Shown here in pieces: positions 16,193 to 25,354 of a stretch of DNA of 64,000 nucleotides; positions within the stretch are counted from its first letter, which is position 1, and every line of letters begins with the position of its first letter. The position numbers and the translations under genes were made by a program. The notes under the pieces were generated by a model. The model ran no database searches. It was given only the letters and a program-made list of their open reading frames with translations, and was not told where the DNA came from. Source of the DNA: Bifidobacterium parmae (GTDB lineage Bacteria; Actinomycetota; Actinomycetes; Actinomycetales; Bifidobacteriaceae); the NCBI RefSeq assembly GCF_002860365.1, contig NZ_NMWT01000001.1, positions 86,567-150,566 on the forward strand. Reading direction: 5' to 3'.

Positions 16193-17752
16193 ATGGAAAC
16201 CGCAATCATCGAACGTCCCGTAATGACCGACGAAGGCATGGACGAATCGAACATCGTCATGCTGGACGTGGGGCTCATCGACCCGAACCCCGCGAACCCG
16301 CGCCGTGACGTAGGCGACGTGTCGGAACTCGCGGATTCGATACGCGCGCAGGGCATCCGGCAGAACCTGCTCGTCACTCCCACGCCGCGGGGACGCTACC
16401 TGCTCGTCATCGGGCATCGTCGCCTCGCCGCCGCCAAACTCGCCGGATTGAGCCGGGTGCCCGCCGTGGTGGCCGATTTGTCGGAACGGGAGCAACGCGA
16501 GCTCATGCTCGTGGAGAACAGCCAGCGCGCCGACCTGACCGTCATCGAGGAGGCCGACGGCTATCAGGGGCTTCTCGATTTGGGCGTGGGCGTGGACGAG
16601 GCGGCGCAACGTACCGGCCGTTCCGTGTCATTGGTGCGCCGACGCCTGAAGATAGCCGCCATCGGCGAGAACGCGCGAAGCAAGGCCGGAACCGCCCAGC
16701 TGAGCATCGACGACTGGGAGACCATCGCCGACTTCGACCGGTATCCGGACCTTCAGGAACGGCTCGCCGAGGCGGCGGGCGGCAAGAACTGGAACATGGC
16801 CGTCAAGCACGCCCGGCAGGAGCGGACATGGCGCGAATGGCTCGACACGGCGAGAGCCGAATTGGAACGCATGGGCATCGACGCGGCCGACGAACAGCCG
16901 AACACGGACGGCTGGTATGACTCGCCGAAGGGATTGCGACGCACCACGATGCTGACCACGGGCGACATCGCCAAGGCCATCGACGCATGGCGCGACTCCC
17001 ATGACGGTGCCACGCCCGTCGTGGGGGTGCGGGCCGAAGGCGCGTCATGGGCGCGCGGCATCGTCCTGTACGAGACCGTGGACGAGGAGGCGGAGACCGC
17101 GGCCCGCGAGGCGCGGGAGGCGCGTTGGCGAGAGGAACGGGAACGCGAGGAACGCGAGACGGCACCGGCCAAGGAGTTCGCGCGGGCAAGCCGTGATTTG
17201 CGCATCGCGTTCGTGACGCATCTCATGGAACTGAAATCCCAGCCGAAAGGCATCGGCAGGGCCGTCGCCCTGCTGTCCGCGAGATTCGTGCTCGATGCGC
17301 TCACCGAGGGATTCGACCGATGGGACAGTCACGCCGAAGACGTCTGGGGGCAAATCACCGGCATCGACACGACGGGCGACGACGCCGATGCCGAGGAGCC
17401 GGAGAGCGAGGCCGAAGACCCGTTACGCGCGTCCGTCACCGCGATGATTGCCGGCGACCCGCAACGGGCCGCGTTCGGACTGCTCTACGCGTTGGCCGAA
17501 GAACGCGTCAGCTGGGAAACGTGGCGCGGCGCGGCGACCATCGCGGAACACGCCGCGCCACTGTACGAGGCTTTGGAAACGCTCGGCTACCGCACCTCGG
17601 ACACGGAGACCGAAGCCCTCAACGGCTCCCTCGCGCCAATCGATGACGACGACAATGGCGGGGATGCCGGCATAGGGCAGGACGGCGAACCGGACGACGA
17701 CGGGACGTCGCAGACCGACGACGCATCCGGCGAACCGGAAGACGCCGAATAG
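16193..17752 (+). CDS. ParB/Spo0J-family DNA-binding protein, long
   Basis: A 519-residue protein with a ParB-type N-terminal nuclease/CTPase fold (about 20-115): NPANPRRD, the GHRRLAAAKLAG box (ParB box II, ERRxRA-like) and ENSQRADLTVIEEADG. An HTH KorB-like region follows (AAQRTGRSVSLVRRRLKIA, about 140-165). The rest is a long acidic and coiled C-terminal extension. The ATG at 16193 follows AAGGAG. No ParA gene is adjacent, so it may regulate or handle DNA for the conjugative element rather than act in a standard ParAB system. Confidence 0.85.
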   Translation: METAIIERPVMTDEGMDESNIVMLDVGLIDPNPANPRRDVGDVSELADSIRAQGIRQNLLVTPTPRGRYLLVIGHRRLAAAKLAGLSRVPAVVADLSEREQRELMLVENSQRADLTVIEEADGYQGLLDLGVGVDEAAQRTGRSVSLVRRRLKIAAIGENARSKAGTAQLSIDDWETIADFDRYPDLQERLAEAAGGKNWNMAVKHARQERTWREWLDTARAELERMGIDAADEQPNTDGWYDSPKGLRRTTMLTTGDIAKAIDAWRDSHDGATPVVGVRAEGASWARGIVLYETVDEEAETAAREAREARWREEREREERETAPAKEFARASRDLRIAFVTHLMELKSQPKGIGRAVALLSARFVLDALTEGFDRWDSHAEDVWGQITGIDTTGDDADAEEPESEAEDPLRASVTAMIAGDPQRAAFGLLYALAEERVSWETWRGAATIAEHAAPLYEALETLGYRTSDTETEALNGSLAPIDDDDNGGDAGIGQDGEPDDDGTSQTDDASGEPEDAE

Positions 17753-17757
17753 ACGAC

Positions 17758-17795
17758 GGACTGGGCGGAACCGGAATACGGGTTCCGCCCAGTCC
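17758..17795 (+). terminator. Strong hairpin after parB-like gene
   Basis: 15-bp complementary arms (17758-17772 and 17781-17795) immediately after the ParB stop codon. There is no T tract, typical of hairpin-only terminators in high-GC actinobacteria. Confidence 0.8.
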
Positions 17796-17867
17796 GGGCG
17801 CGGACGGCGAAACGTGACGGCGCATGCGCGCCCGCACCTGCCGGAGCCAAGCGGCGGCGGGTGACGC

Positions 17868-18200
17868 TCAGCCGTGGCGGGCGGAGCGTCGTCGGAGCCG
17901 CGCGTCGCACCAATCCATGAGCATGCTCGCAAGCACGGCCGTGAGGAACGCGGCGACGATTAACGTGAAAGAGCCGTCCAATGCCGGAGCGTCCGAGCCG
18001 GCGAGGAAATGCATGAGCAGGAACGCCAGCATGAGCAATCCCGACAGCATGGCGAACGCCGTGAACACGGAATTCGCGAGGAACACCACGAGCCGCAACG
18101 GGTGCGCGAGCAGGGCAAGGCACGAGGCCACGCCCCGCATCAGCGTGCGTATCACGCCCGTCGCCAGCGACAGGCCAAGCATCACCAGCAGCATCGGCAT
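17868..18200 (-). CDS. Small multi-helix membrane protein
   Basis: A 110-residue protein starting at the ATG at 18200, behind GGGAGGTGA. It is almost entirely hydrophobic with about three transmembrane helices and a basic C-terminus (LRRRSARHG). No family is recognised. It is convergent with ParB and follows another minus-strand gene of the element. Confidence 0.6.
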   Translation of the reverse strand: MPMLLVMLGLSLATGVIRTLMRGVASCLALLAHPLRLVVFLANSVFTAFAMLSGLLMLAFLLMHFLAGSDAPALDGSFTLIVAAFLTAVLASMLMDWCDARLRRRSARHG

Positions 18201-18228
18201 CGCCGTCACCTCCCGTATGTCGCCAATG

Positions 18229-18735
18229 TCATCCAGCGTAGCCGCCAGGACGCGGGAAACCGAATCGCAACCCCTCCGGGTCCAATCCAATCGAACCGGA
18301 CGTGTCAGCATCCATGGCATCAGCCGCATTCTCCGTTGCGGCGTTGTCCTTCGTCAGGGCAGTCTCCGGCGCATCGGCGGCGGATGCCGGTCGGCCGCCG
18401 GATTCGACGGCCGAATCCGCGCCATCATGGATTTCGCCATGGCTATCGGCGGGATTGGCATGTCCGTAGTCGGGCGTGACGGCATGGAACGCCATGCCCG
18501 TCTCCCTCGGCTCCATCCTGAGCGTGCGCACAAGCTGGGCGCGCGGCATGTGATGGTCGTCGCAGAACGACTGGGCGGCGTCGCGGAATCGTTCCGCGGC
18601 CCAGCGCATGTCGTCCAGCAGGATGCCCAAACGCGACAGTTCGCCGCGTTTGCGCCGAAGCGCCTCCAACTCGGCATCCAATGCGTTGTCGGCGATGGCG
18701 CGCATCGCCCGGTTGCGTTCCCTCGGCTTCGCCAT
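18229..18735 (-). CDS. Hypothetical helical protein of the conjugative element
   Basis: A 168-residue protein starting at the ATG at 18735, behind GAGGAG. The N-terminal 90 residues are charged and helical (MAKPRERNRAMRAIADNALDAE...), possibly a coiled coil. The C-terminal half is low-complexity and disordered (ADAPETALTKDNAATENAAD). Divergent from MobC across the candidate oriT, it could be a relaxosome accessory factor, but I see no diagnostic motif. Confidence 0.5.
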   Translation of the reverse strand: MAKPRERNRAMRAIADNALDAELEALRRKRGELSRLGILLDDMRWAAERFRDAAQSFCDDHHMPRAQLVRTLRMEPRETGMAFHAVTPDYGHANPADSHGEIHDGADSAVESGGRPASAADAPETALTKDNAATENAADAMDADTSGSIGLDPEGLRFGFPRPGGYAG

Positions 18736-18903
18736 GACGGTCTCCTCACGGTGATTGTTCTTCGTTGCCCCGCATCGTAGAACGACGCCGGCCATGATGC
18801 CGGCGGACACGAAAACGGAACCGGCACCGGCATGCGAAACGTGACATGGAGTCCGCCGCGCATGGCGTGGCACGAAGGTGAAACTGACCGGTGCCGCAAC
18901 CAT

Positions 18904-18984
18904 CCCTCCCCGGAGGGGCGGTTGGTGTGCAGCAAGCATCGCCGGTGTACGTACACCGGCGCGGCCCCGCGAAGCTCGGGGCCG
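18904..18984. other. Cluster of inverted repeats, candidate oriT
   Basis: Three inverted repeats in 81 bp directly upstream of mobC: CCCTCC-CC-GGAGGG at 18904-18917, a perfect 20-bp palindrome at 18941-18960 (GCCGGTGTAC and its complement), and 7-bp arms 18962-18968/18978-18984. An origin of transfer is normally found next to the relaxosome genes and has such repeats beside the nick site. The nick site itself is not identifiable. Confidence 0.5.
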
Positions 18985-19024
18985 ATCGCGGGACACCCGT
19001 GGAACCCGATATGAGGAGGCGCCG

Positions 19025-19429
19025 ATGGGCTGGAAAGGCAACCGTTCCAGGACGATCCGCAAGACGGTCACGTTCAGCGAGGAGGAATGGCGGTGGGTGG
19101 CGGACTCGCTCAAAGTGGAGAACCGTCAGCGTATCCAAGCCGGGCTCAGGCCCGTGGGATGGATGGCGTTCGCCCGCAACCGGATCAGATGCGCCCACCG
19201 CGTCAACATCACCGTGCCCGCGAACCTGCATGACGTGAGCGCCCAACTGGCGAGGATCGGCAACAACGTCAACCAGATCGCCCGTCACGCGAACACCACG
19301 CGGGAGACGGACCTGGCCATGCTCTCGCGCGTGTTCGACGAGCTGCGCCAGGCGGAACGACTGGTCGCGGGCCTGAGCATCCGGGTGGAGACCGACGTCG
19401 ACCCCAAAGGGGTGCCCGAATGGCTGTAG
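19025..19429 (+). CDS. MobC-family relaxosome protein
   Basis: A 134-residue protein; the ATG at 19025 follows GAGGAGG. The family signature QLARIGNNVNQIARHAN is clear in the middle, after a ribbon-helix-helix-like start (RKTVTFSEEEWRWVADSL). MobC proteins open oriT DNA for the relaxase. The stop codon lies within the relaxase start region (10-bp overlap), indicating coupled translation. Confidence 0.88.
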   Translation: MGWKGNRSRTIRKTVTFSEEEWRWVADSLKVENRQRIQAGLRPVGWMAFARNRIRCAHRVNITVPANLHDVSAQLARIGNNVNQIARHANTTRETDLAMLSRVFDELRQAERLVAGLSIRVETDVDPKGVPEWL

Positions 19430-20871
19430 TCAAGATCGGCAAGATCAAAAGCACGCTCGCCCGCAGCATCGCCTACGTGACGAACCCGGCCAAGACCGAC
19501 GGCTACCGGTGGGCCTCGACCACCGTCGGCGATGACATCACGGACGCCGAGTCCATCGCCCGCGGCTTCGAACGTGCGTTGGACGCCACGAAAGGCGGCT
19601 CACGCCGACGGGGCGCCGTGTTGGCGCTGCACGTGATCCAATCGTTCGATCCCACCGACCAGGTCACGCCCCGATTGGCGCATCTGATCGGGGAACGGTT
19701 CGTCCGGGAGATCACCGGAGGCACGCACGACTACGTGATCGCCACCCACACCGACAGGTCCCACATGCACAACCACATCCTCATCTGCCCGGCAGACCGG
19801 ATTACGGGCAAGGCCCTGCGTCTGCGGAAAGGGACTTTGGGCGAATGGCGGAAGATCAGCGACCGGCTGTGCCGCGAATACGGGCTGCACATCCTCATGC
19901 CGGAACAGTCCGGGCGCGTGGCCCCGTCGATCGGGGAACTCCACCTGAGCGCCAGAGGCGGCAACCTCAAGGACCGGCTGCGCACCAGCATCGACACGGC
20001 CTGCATGAACGCCCATGACTTCGCGGGATTCCGCCGCGAACTCGCGACGCTCGGCGTCAACGCGACCGTTCGCGGCGGACGCATCACCTACACGTCATGC
20101 GGGCAGACCCGCGGAATCCGAGACCGGCGACTGGGCGTGGCGTACAACATGCTCGCCGTCATGGGCAAGATCCACCGGCGCACGCTCAGCGAGATCATCT
20201 TCCATGAGGCCATGATCACCCGTCGGACGGATACGGCGGTGACCGTGCGGGTGCCCGGCACGCACGGACGCCTGCACCTGGCAATACCGTGCGACCGGCT
20301 CGTGCGCGACGGAAGGATCTGGCACGCCTACCTGTCCGACGACGTCAGACAGGTGCTCACCGACGGGAACGGCGGCTATGTGCGGTCAACGGACTGCGAG
20401 AGCCTGTACGCATGGTTCGCACGGCCCGCGCTGCGACTTGAGGACTACTGTCGGCAACGGTTCGACGGCCGGGACATGACCGGCGTGAACGGGCGCGCGC
20501 TGCGTCAGGCGATCGCCTGCGACCGGCTCGCCGACAGCCTGCGCGAGCTCAATGTGCTCGCCCAAGTCATTGATGAGGGCGACGGCCGATTGGCGACGCT
20601 CGGCCGACTCACCGACTCCGTCGAACGCAACGCGAAGCACATGCGCGCCCTGATCGCGCTCATCGCCGACAACCACGATCAGGGAGCCGACGCCACGGGA
20701 CTGGAAGCCCAGCTCGCCATCGAGGAGCAGGAGACCCGCAACCTGGCTTCCGACGCCCTCGCCCTGCGCCGGCTCATCGCCCGCACCGCGCCAGCCTCCG
20801 AACGCTCCGACGGCGCACGGCGCGCGCAACGCCGCGATGACGGGCATCGTGTCCGCCGCAGGAACCGGTGA
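19420..20871 (+). CDS. Relaxase (MobA/VirD2, MOBP-like)
   Basis: A 483-residue protein with an N-terminal relaxase domain. A candidate catalytic tyrosine is in SIAYVTNPAKT, and the metal-binding histidines are in ATHTDRSHMHNHI. The C-terminal half is helical and probably binds the coupling protein. It nicks oriT and pilots the transferred strand. The gene overlaps mobC, and PcfB-like and coupling-protein genes follow, giving a full DNA-processing module. Confidence 0.9.
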   Translation: MAVVKIGKIKSTLARSIAYVTNPAKTDGYRWASTTVGDDITDAESIARGFERALDATKGGSRRRGAVLALHVIQSFDPTDQVTPRLAHLIGERFVREITGGTHDYVIATHTDRSHMHNHILICPADRITGKALRLRKGTLGEWRKISDRLCREYGLHILMPEQSGRVAPSIGELHLSARGGNLKDRLRTSIDTACMNAHDFAGFRRELATLGVNATVRGGRITYTSCGQTRGIRDRRLGVAYNMLAVMGKIHRRTLSEIIFHEAMITRRTDTAVTVRVPGTHGRLHLAIPCDRLVRDGRIWHAYLSDDVRQVLTDGNGGYVRSTDCESLYAWFARPALRLEDYCRQRFDGRDMTGVNGRALRQAIACDRLADSLRELNVLAQVIDEGDGRLATLGRLTDSVERNAKHMRALIALIADNHDQGADATGLEAQLAIEEQETRNLASDALALRRLIARTAPASERSDGARRAQRRDDGHRVRRRNR

Positions 20872-20922
20872 GCCGGCGGAAGCTGGAACGCAACGAACCA
20901 CGACGGATGACGGGAGAATCCC

Positions 20923-21825
20923 ATGGCGGCCGAGGACCAGGCACAGGAACTCATGATGCGCGTCAGCGAGCAAGGCACACGCGTCATCATCGACGTGACC
21001 AAATACGGGCTCGACAAGGCGCTGCACCTGCTTGGCATCGGCGTGCACGCCACCGGCGAGACACTGCGGCGCATCAGGACCACCGGCAAGGTGGACGGCA
21101 AAACCCTGCATCGCACCGGCGAGCCGATCAACGTGCAGGAAGTCACCGGACGATACGCCCGGCAGCTCGAACACGACCTGAAAAAGGCCGGCATCACCTT
21201 CCACATCGAGCACGACCGCGACACCGGCCGCACCTTCCTCCACTTCCAAGGCAGGGACGCCGATGAGGTCAACCACGTCGTCTCGCGCATCGTCGAACGC
21301 CTCAATCGGGAACTCGCCCAACAGGAGACCGCCACGATTCCCGAATCCGGTGGCGACGACCACGCACAGCCGTCCATGGAGACGACGCCGATGCCGGAAC
21401 GGGAGGAGCCGAACCCGTTCCTCGAACCATCCGACGACGCGCTGCGCCTCGCTTTCGACGCCGAATCGCCATCGAACGGCCGGTTCGACTTCCGCACGGT
21501 GCCCTGGGATCGTGACGCCGCGATTATCACCGACCAGCTCGACCGGCTCCACATACCACACCACACGCAACGGGTCGCCGACGACACGGTGCGCTTCACC
21601 TACCCGGCTGGCCAGGCCAGACGCATCGCCGACGCGATCGAATCCCTGACCGCACGCTCGCGGGGCCTGGACTGGAGCCGCATGGACATCCCCGCCCCGG
21701 ACGGCGGCGTGCGCCGCCCCAAAACCAAGCAGCAGACCCTGAACGACATCCGCAAGCGGGCCGGCAAACGCGTCGAAGGCCAACGCCGCACCGCGCCCTC
21801 GAAGCAACGCGCCCGCACCCGGTGA
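20923..21825 (+). CDS. PcfB/DUF3801-like conjugation protein
   Basis: A 300-residue protein. The N-terminal region (YGLDKALHLLGIG through the paired beta-alpha segment FHIEHDRDTGRTFLHFQGRDADEVNHVV) resembles DUF3801/PcfB proteins, which link the relaxosome to the coupling protein in Gram-positive conjugation. A second similar segment is visible around residues 185-240. The C-terminus is very basic and carries KQQTLNDIRKRAGKR, a tail motif shared with three neighbouring proteins. Confidence 0.65.
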   Translation: MAAEDQAQELMMRVSEQGTRVIIDVTKYGLDKALHLLGIGVHATGETLRRIRTTGKVDGKTLHRTGEPINVQEVTGRYARQLEHDLKKAGITFHIEHDRDTGRTFLHFQGRDADEVNHVVSRIVERLNRELAQQETATIPESGGDDHAQPSMETTPMPEREEPNPFLEPSDDALRLAFDAESPSNGRFDFRTVPWDRDAAIITDQLDRLHIPHHTQRVADDTVRFTYPAGQARRIADAIESLTARSRGLDWSRMDIPAPDGGVRRPKTKQQTLNDIRKRAGKRVEGQRRTAPSKQRARTR

Positions 21826-21864
21826 GCGGATGCGCGACGACCATGACCGGAAAGGAGCATCGCC

Positions 21865-22872
21865 ATGCCCGAGCTTTCAGCCAACGCGCGTTGGCTCATG
21901 GACAACCTCATCGACAACGACCGGCAGGCCCTGGCGGACATCGCACGACGTGGCGAGCAATACGCGGCCGCTGGTATGCCGCAGGACAATCGGCTGGGCC
22001 AGGTCGCCCGCATGGTCGTCGATGACGCGATCCGACGCCACAACCAGGCATGGCCCGACGCCGCGATCGGCTTCCCCGCGCCGGACCTCGACCAGGCCTC
22101 CGACGAGATCGCCCAACGCATCCGCACGCAGGCCGCACGATCATGGAACACGCCCGACGCCATGCAGACGCCGACGCGATGGCAGTCCGAACATCCCGGG
22201 AACGCGCAGACCCCGGCCCCGGAGCCGAAGCAGGACGGGACGGCCGTCGGCTGGCCCGGCGGCGAGCAGACGGCGCAACCCGCGGCCGGCGGAAGAACAA
22301 GGGAGATCTGGCCGCGCGTGAACTTCCCCAACAGCTACGTGCACCTGTACCGGATGACTTCCAAGGACGGGCGCACGTTCGACAAGATGCGCGTGGCGAT
22401 ACCGCAAGGCACCAGCATCCGCGGCGTGGACCTGACCGGATGGCAGCTCGACCGCTTCCTGACCGACCATGCGAGGGACGCCAAACTGAACGGGCGCGAC
22501 GTGACCGTCAGCTTCAAACCCGGCGAACCGGTGGAACTGTGGCGGGGCAAAGGCGAGCAACGCGAGACCATGCGCATCGACGACGCATGGCAGCTGTGCC
22601 GCGCCGTCAAAGCGCAACGCATGGCCTACGCGAGGCAACGCGCCGAAAACAAACCGGTCACCACCACCGGCGCCCGATCCGGCGAGGAACCGCCAGCAGC
22701 AGCACCCGGCCCGGAGAACCCCGAACCGACGGCCGCGCAATCCCGGACGGCCGGCAAGAGCCGGACGCTCGACGCCATCAAGGACAGGGCCGAACGCCGT
22801 GCACAGGCACCATCCACCACGCCGGCAAGAACGCGGACGCAATCACAACAATCACAGACAAGGAGCCGATGA
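21865..22872 (+). CDS. Hypothetical protein with shared basic C-terminal tail
   Basis: A 335-residue protein with a helical N-terminus (SANARWLMDNLIDNDRQALADIA), a proline-rich linker and a compact alpha/beta middle (VNFPNSYVHLYRMTSKDGRT through DAWQLCRAVKAQRM). No family is recognised. The C-terminus contains SRTLDAIKDRAERRAQ followed by Thr/Arg/Ser-rich sequence, the same tail motif seen in the PcfB-like and ArdA proteins. Its stop overlaps the ArdA start (ATGA). Confidence 0.6.
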   Translation: MPELSANARWLMDNLIDNDRQALADIARRGEQYAAAGMPQDNRLGQVARMVVDDAIRRHNQAWPDAAIGFPAPDLDQASDEIAQRIRTQAARSWNTPDAMQTPTRWQSEHPGNAQTPAPEPKQDGTAVGWPGGEQTAQPAAGGRTREIWPRVNFPNSYVHLYRMTSKDGRTFDKMRVAIPQGTSIRGVDLTGWQLDRFLTDHARDAKLNGRDVTVSFKPGEPVELWRGKGEQRETMRIDDAWQLCRAVKAQRMAYARQRAENKPVTTTGARSGEEPPAAAPGPENPEPTAAQSRTAGKSRTLDAIKDRAERRAQAPSTTPARTRTQSQQSQTRSR

Positions 22873-24317
22873 TGGCGGAAGACGATCTGACGATCAACGT
22901 ATGGGTAGGCAACCTCGGCCGATACAACGAGGGCACGCTCATCGGCGGATGGCTGCGCCTGCCCACGGACGAGCAGCGGATCGACCGGTTCCTCACCGAA
23001 CAGGTCGGACTGACGCTCGACGCGCAGCAAGCCTATGAGATCGGACGCCAAGGAGGCGTCGTCTACGAGGAATACGGCATCTTCGACCACGAATACGCGG
23101 GACTGCTCGCCGCACTCGACTATCGGCCCGGCGAATACGAAGACATTTACGCCCTGAACACGCTCGCACAAGCCGCCCGGATCTTCACGCAAGACCAGCC
23201 CGAAGCATTGGAGGCGGTACGGCTGGCGGCCGACATGAACAGCGTGCACGACCCGATCGGACTGGCGAACCTGCTCGTCCAATCCGAGGACATCGAATAC
23301 ATGACCTACGACCCGCCGCAAGGCATCACGCAGGAGAACACGCCCGATCTGGACGAGATGTACGGCTGGCATTGCGTCAACCAAAACGCCGAACTCGCGA
23401 AACTTCTTGACGGCCCATACGGCATGTACTTCGACGTGGCGAAATACGGGCGCGACGCCGCCATCAACGACAACGTCACCCTCGCCGACCAGGGGTTCCT
23501 GCTCGACGCCACCATCCCCGACACCAAACGGTATTCCGACACGGAACTCAAGCAGATCATCGACGCCTACACCGACAACGAGCCCGGCCTCGACGCCACG
23601 ACGCAGTCAGCCCCCGACGCAATGCGGATGATCGAAAGCTGGGGAGACACGCACGACAACGTGATGCGATCGGACGGCACGGAACGCATCACCGAACGCA
23701 TCATGCGGGCCAACGACGCCGATGACGAAACCCTGCGCCAACAGGTCCAAGGCCTCATCAAACCGGTGGCCGACCAGCTGGACGGCGACATGCCCTCAGG
23801 CTCTGCCACGTTCGCCAGACTCGTCACCGAACACGCCAATCCCGACCAGATGCCGGCACGGGAACCGTTCCGGCTCGAATCACTGCTCGAACCCGGCGAA
23901 CGCATCATGGAATACACGCTCGCCTGCACGGCGACGAACTGGGGAGCACCCGTCTACCAGTGCATCATGCCCGCCGATTCCACCGACATCAGCGCAGGAT
24001 TGGAGGACACCCTCCAACGCATCATCGCCGACCGGACCGGGCGCGGCGACGCTGCCGCGATACTCGCCGAAACCATGGGCGCCAGACCCGCCGGCGAACT
24101 CGACCCCGCCGACGGCATCACCCCGATCGACCAGGGATACGCGTTGCCCGCACCCATCACCTCCTTCAACCCCAAACCGGCGAAAGAGGAAGAGCCGAAC
24201 ACGTCGAAAGGCAAGGACACGGTGCTCGACGGCATACGTCAACGGGCCAGCCAGCGCGCCGACGACCCCACAGCCCATCCATCCACACCGGAGCGGACGA
24301 AGACCCGCAACCGATAA
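22869..24317 (+). CDS. ArdA-like antirestriction protein, enlarged
   Basis: A 482-residue protein; ATG at 22869 after AAGGAG. The start (LTINVWVGNLGRYNEGTLIGGWLRLP) is typical of ArdA, a DNA-mimic that inhibits type I restriction, and the ArdA-like acidic region covers about residues 1-170. Usual ArdA proteins are about 165-180 residues, so some 300 residues are extra; they include acidic helical sequence and end in KDTVLDGIRQRASQRA plus a basic tail. It should protect transferred DNA in a new host. Confidence 0.72.
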   Translation: MMAEDDLTINVWVGNLGRYNEGTLIGGWLRLPTDEQRIDRFLTEQVGLTLDAQQAYEIGRQGGVVYEEYGIFDHEYAGLLAALDYRPGEYEDIYALNTLAQAARIFTQDQPEALEAVRLAADMNSVHDPIGLANLLVQSEDIEYMTYDPPQGITQENTPDLDEMYGWHCVNQNAELAKLLDGPYGMYFDVAKYGRDAAINDNVTLADQGFLLDATIPDTKRYSDTELKQIIDAYTDNEPGLDATTQSAPDAMRMIESWGDTHDNVMRSDGTERITERIMRANDADDETLRQQVQGLIKPVADQLDGDMPSGSATFARLVTEHANPDQMPAREPFRLESLLEPGERIMEYTLACTATNWGAPVYQCIMPADSTDISAGLEDTLQRIIADRTGRGDAAAILAETMGARPAGELDPADGITPIDQGYALPAPITSFNPKPAKEEEPNTSKGKDTVLDGIRQRASQRADDPTAHPSTPERTKTRNR

Positions 24318-24335
24318 GCCGCCGAGGAGACCAGC

Positions 24336-25049
24336 ATGACCACCATGGACACCGCCTACCGGCAACTGCAGGACGAACTCAAACGCCTCGGCTACGAGCT
24401 GCGCATGGAAGGCTTCGGCATCCTCCAGCCCCAAGGCTCCTACGGGGACATCGAACCACCGTACCGGCTCGTCACCCTGCGCGAGATCCCCATCGAACCG
24501 TTGCCCGAATGGTCGGCCGACGTGCACCCGCATGACATCACCTACCGGTTCGACGCCACGCGATACCAGCACGACCGCGAACAACGGGACACCGTTGACG
24601 TGCGCGACTACGAAACGTGGACGCGCACCGTATGCGACGAACAGCACGTGCAGGGCCGCGTGCTCATCGACATGGACAAAACGGCGGAGGAACGCATCGC
24701 CGACCTCGCCACCGCAATCCACTACATCCAATCCGCGAACCCCGCATGTCGCTCCTACCCGGTGGACCGCAAGACCCGACGCAACGAACTGCCCGACCGC
24801 ACCCGCATCAGCCAACCGATCTACGACTACCGGGACCCATGGAGCATTCGGGTCATGGCCGCACGGGAGCAGGCTCTCGACACGCTCTCCTCCAAGCACG
24901 TCCGGGTGGCCAAGGCCCGCGCAGAATCCGACGCGCTCACCGGCGGCGGCCGCGACGCCCGCGCCATCGGGCACGACGCCATCAACGCCGTCCAAGGCAA
25001 AGCCCCGAACATCGGCAAACCCGCCAGAAAACGCAGGCCAAGCCGATGA
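24336..25049 (+). CDS. Hypothetical conjugative-element protein
   Basis: A 237-residue soluble alpha/beta protein; GAGGAG precedes the ATG at 24336. There are no motifs I can assign and no signal peptide or membrane helix. The C-terminus is strongly basic (KPARKRRPSR). The stop overlaps the next gene (ATGA). Position between ArdA and the SSB-like gene suggests a role in processing or protecting transferred DNA. Confidence 0.55.
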   Translation: MTTMDTAYRQLQDELKRLGYELRMEGFGILQPQGSYGDIEPPYRLVTLREIPIEPLPEWSADVHPHDITYRFDATRYQHDREQRDTVDVRDYETWTRTVCDEQHVQGRVLIDMDKTAEERIADLATAIHYIQSANPACRSYPVDRKTRRNELPDRTRISQPIYDYRDPWSIRVMAAREQALDTLSSKHVRVAKARAESDALTGGGRDARAIGHDAINAVQGKAPNIGKPARKRRPSR

Positions 25050-25354
25050 GCGACGCCCGATACCCGCAGGCCTATGCGCGCGGCATCCTCACCGATGACG
25101 CCAGATTCCACACCGACGGCAACAGCAGGACGACGGCAACCCTGACCGTAAACGCCGGCACCATGGACGCGCCGCTCATCATCCGCGTGCATGCAGCCGG
25201 AGACCATGCGGCATACCTACGCGAACAGGGCGCGCTGCAGGGACGACGGCTCATCGTCCACGGCATCATCCATGAAGAGGAAAACGCCGACGAAGCATAC
25301 ATCCTGGCCGATGAAATGGCCCTGCACACCAGCGTCAAGGACACGCTCCCGTGA
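25046..25354 (+). CDS. Single-stranded-DNA-binding-like small protein
   Basis: A 102-residue protein, start overlapping the previous stop. The order of short beta strands (YARGILTDDARFH, TTATLTVNA, PLIIRVHAAGDHAAYLREQ, LQGRRLIVHGII) matches an OB-fold SSB-like domain, without the long acidic tail of chromosomal SSB. Conjugative elements often encode such proteins. Assignment by pattern only. Confidence 0.5.
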   Translation: MSDARYPQAYARGILTDDARFHTDGNSRTTATLTVNAGTMDAPLIIRVHAAGDHAAYLREQGALQGRRLIVHGIIHEEENADEAYILADEMALHTSVKDTLP

